DNA from: Paludibacteraceae bacterium
GTDB taxonomy: Bacteria; Bacteroidota; Bacteroidia; Bacteroidales; Paludibacteraceae
NCBI GenBank assembly: GCA_024401455.1
Contig: JAKSLA010000030.1
Location: 1-36,177, forward strand
DNA: 36,177 bases
Direction of reading: 5' to 3'
Below are positions 33,915-36,177 of the stretch, one piece after another (position 1 is the stretch's first letter; the number at the start of each line of letters is the position of its first letter). The position numbers and the translations under genes were made by a program. The notes under the pieces were generated by a model, which worked only from the letters and a program-made list of their open reading frames with translations, searched no databases and had not been told where the DNA came from.

Positions 33915-36116
33915 ATGAATTTGAGAATTTGGGTAGGTTGCTTCTTGGGCATTATGTTGATGCTCACGGGGTGCGACACGCCATTGGGCTCCAAGTTGTT
34001 GGCAAAGATGGAAGAGTGCCAAGTGATGGGTGTCGTAAGAGACGAAAAGGGTAATCCGATTGACGGTGTAACAATTACGTCGGGTCGAGAGAATTTGACG
34101 ACGAATGTGCGCGGCGTTTTCTCTTTGAATAGAGCAAAGGTGGAGAATGACCGTTGTGTCCTCTCGTTCAAAAAGGAGGGCTATTGTTCCGTGACGCGTT
34201 CTTGTGCAATGAATGAAAAGTTGCAAATGGATGTGGTCATGTTGAGCAAGGAAAGTCAGAAGAATGTATATACGCAAGCCAAGTTCAGAGGGGCTAATGA
34301 GATTAGCGTCGGCAAGATGAAGGTGCTTGTGCCTGAAAGAGTTGTAGATAAGTTTGGATTGGAGTACAAGGGCGAAGTTACGGCCGACGTGTTCTATCTT
34401 GACCCTAACAACAGCAACTTCCAGTCGGCCATGCCAGGCGGCGATTTGGAGGCCGTGCGTTCCGACAACTCCTCTGCCTTTTTGAAGTCGTACGGAATGG
34501 TGGATGTTACGCTGACGGACGACAAGGGCAACGCTCTTCAGTTGGCGGAAGACGCAGAGGCCTACCTCACGTTCCCTGTGCCGGCAGGAATGACAAGCAA
34601 TACGCCGGAGGAGATTCCTCTTTGGGCCTTTAACGAGAACAAAGGTGTGTGGGAAGAGGAAGGCGTGGCTCTCTACGACGCGACAGAGAAAGTGTATAAA
34701 GGTAAGGTAAAGCACTTCTCATGGCACAATCTGGATGTCCCTTCCGAGCGCGTTACGTTGAAGGGTAAGGTGGCCGACTGCAACGGCGATCCGGTTGAAG
34801 GAGTTAAGGTCATTGTCGGACAGACATCGGGCTATACGGACAAGAATGGCGAATATAGCGTTTACATCCCTAAGAATACGGAGGTAGAGGTTTATGTCAG
34901 AAGTTCAGACTATTATAATTATAAGGAAGGGAAGAGGGCCAAGGTGGCGGCTACGGACGCATCAGAAGTGGAGGCACCGCTTATCTCTCTGCCATGTTTG
35001 AGCAAGTTGTCTGGAAAGATAAAGAACTCTTGTGGTGACAAGCCGTTGGCTTTGGTCTATGTGGATTACACGATAGGCAAAGATCAATTTACGAGTACGC
35101 CGGTATGGAGTAACCCTAACGACGGCAGTTTCTCCATCTGTTTCCCTAAGAATGCCGCTTCGTTGCTATTGCATGTTGAGAGCGACGGAGGAGCGATGAT
35201 TCCTCGTCCTTTCTTGGGTGGCACAAGCGATATTGACGCCGGCGAAGTAGAAGTTTGTGTTGAGTCGCAGGAGAAGGAGGTCATCAATGTGAACTACGGA
35301 GACCGTAGCGTGACGTTCAATGTGAACGAGCAATCGTTGGATGTGGCCAGTGACATCGGCGGATTTGTCGGTGCAATTACGGAGATCATAAGTGTTTTAG
35401 GAGGCGAGAAGATAGACATTTCTCCTCGTTTCATCACCATCAGTAGCGATGACGAGCAATCGGTATTGAGTATCAAGGTGAAAACATTTAGTCAGAGTGT
35501 AAGCACGTATGACGCTGAGGTGACTTTTGCATCCGGAAAACTCGTGGCGAAAGGAACAGGATTCTTCACGGTGGTGGAGCATAAGGATGACAAGACGTTG
35601 TTGACCGTATCGTGCGCCTTGACGGCAGAGAAGAGCAAGACGCCGGTCACGCTTTCAGGAATGTTCTCAATCCCTGATATGGCTAATGGCATGAAGATTA
35701 TGGGTAGCATTGCTCACGTTCCGGAGAGTTGCCCAAGTTTCCCTAAACCGATTTTGGCCACCTTCCAATATCATATAGATGGTCACTGGATTACAGGCGG
35801 CGTTTATAAGTCGTTGGATTACAATTCGTACAAGGAGAAACTTCTGGCCGCTGGCGCTGAGTGTATCGAGGAGAAACTGGATGGCAAATCTCCATCGGGA
35901 GTCTTCTATCATAAAGATTATATGGCGACGGTCAGTTCTTGCCGTATATTATTGATGGAGAATCCGACCTTCAAGGAGAAGAAGTCATATACGACTCAGG
36001 TGATGGACGGCAAGTCGAAGGTAAAGGTGGATACAGATTTCGAGATTGACATTTTGGAATCGAAAGCAATACTTCAAACGATATCAGACGATCCCGTACA
36101 ATTGGCAATAAAATAA
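33915..36116 (+). CDS. Large lipoprotein with carboxypeptidase-regulatory-like repeats
   Basis: A 733-residue lipoprotein with a lipobox at LMLTGC (Cys20). At least three CarboxypepD_reg-like beta-sandwich repeats are visible: about 36-110 (GVVRDEKGNPIDGVTIT), about 280-335 (KGKVADCNGDPVEGVKVIVGQTSGYTDKNGEYSV) and about 363-420 (SGKIKNSCGDKPLALVYV). Between the first two is a block with DVFYLDPNNSNFQSAMPGGD and IPLWAFNENKGVWEEEG that resembles domains seen in CILP/FAM171-like proteins, though this link is tentative. The C-terminal 250 residues are beta-rich and unrecognised. It probably sits on the outer membrane or cell surface. Function is unknown. Confidence 0.78.
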   Translation: MNLRIWVGCFLGIMLMLTGCDTPLGSKLLAKMEECQVMGVVRDEKGNPIDGVTITSGRENLTTNVRGVFSLNRAKVENDRCVLSFKKEGYCSVTRSCAMNEKLQMDVVMLSKESQKNVYTQAKFRGANEISVGKMKVLVPERVVDKFGLEYKGEVTADVFYLDPNNSNFQSAMPGGDLEAVRSDNSSAFLKSYGMVDVTLTDDKGNALQLAEDAEAYLTFPVPAGMTSNTPEEIPLWAFNENKGVWEEEGVALYDATEKVYKGKVKHFSWHNLDVPSERVTLKGKVADCNGDPVEGVKVIVGQTSGYTDKNGEYSVYIPKNTEVEVYVRSSDYYNYKEGKRAKVAATDASEVEAPLISLPCLSKLSGKIKNSCGDKPLALVYVDYTIGKDQFTSTPVWSNPNDGSFSICFPKNAASLLLHVESDGGAMIPRPFLGGTSDIDAGEVEVCVESQEKEVINVNYGDRSVTFNVNEQSLDVASDIGGFVGAITEIISVLGGEKIDISPRFITISSDDEQSVLSIKVKTFSQSVSTYDAEVTFASGKLVAKGTGFFTVVEHKDDKTLLTVSCALTAEKSKTPVTLSGMFSIPDMANGMKIMGSIAHVPESCPSFPKPILATFQYHIDGHWITGGVYKSLDYNSYKEKLLAAGAECIEEKLDGKSPSGVFYHKDYMATVSSCRILLMENPTFKEKKSYTTQVMDGKSKVKVDTDFEIDILESKAILQTISDDPVQLAIK

Positions 36117-36177
36117 GTTGGTTATTGACTAGTCCTAAATAAGCGTTACAGATTTAACTTAGTTTTATAGGACAAAG
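36117..36177. other. Right-edge intergenic tail with inverted repeat
   Basis: This stretch holds GTCCTA at 36132-36137 and TAGGAC at 36168-36173, an inverted pair spaced by about 30 bases, plus the 8-base palindrome GACTAGTC at 36127-36134. It could be an element end, a terminator or chance. The window stops too soon to decide. Confidence 0.35.

Overview
The window looks like a chromosomal segment of a Bacteroidota member, most likely order Bacteroidales. The evidence is the acpP-fabF-rnc cluster, a UvrA and a long LepB of the kind seen in this phylum, lipoproteins with short lipoboxes, a lamin-tail/FlgD-like surface protein, and several -7 boxes of the Bacteroidota type TAnnTTTG (for example TATCTTTG) in front of genes, with little use of Shine-Dalgarno sites. 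No rRNA, tRNA, CRISPR array or transposase gene was recognised.

Layout. (1) 1-2415, + strand: an AT-rich operon of three related small GTPases; the first runs off the left edge. A strong bidirectional terminator closes it. (2) 2565-6087, - strand: a TrpB-like PLP enzyme and methionyl-tRNA synthetase (metG), separated by a terminator. (3) 6506-10770, + strand: dapB, lepB, a DUF3108 secreted protein and a sigma-54-type response regulator without a DNA-binding domain, ending at a clear terminator. (4) 10911-14426, - strand: a large nuclease-helicase fusion. (5) 14637-20218, + strand: the repair genes mutS and uvrA, with a palindromic repeat between them. (6) 20320-22044, - strand: a secreted lamin-tail-domain protein. 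(7) 22147-23160, + strand: asd, which with dapB gives two steps of the lysine/diaminopimelate pathway. (8) 23161-25860: an accessory island with a DUF559 nuclease-like gene, a long non-coding stretch rich in palindromic and direct repeats, and an AAA_14/DUF4143 ATPase preceded by three operator-like palindromes at an exact 31-bp period. (9) 25861-33017, - strand: a lipoprotein, prfB with its programmed +1 frameshift, an SPFH protein, an acyl-CoA synthetase, rnc, fabF and acpP. (10) 33211-36116, + strand: purN and a large lipoprotein with carboxypeptidase-regulatory-like repeats; the right edge holds an inverted repeat of unknown origin.

Most of the window is housekeeping: translation (metG, prfB), lysine and purine synthesis, fatty-acid synthesis and activation, RNA processing, DNA repair and protein export. 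The parts most likely to be new are the three-GTPase operon, the 31-bp-phased palindromes ahead of the AAA_14 ATPase, and a dispersed hairpin family in which the stem changes by paired substitutions while an ACAAG loop core stays fixed.
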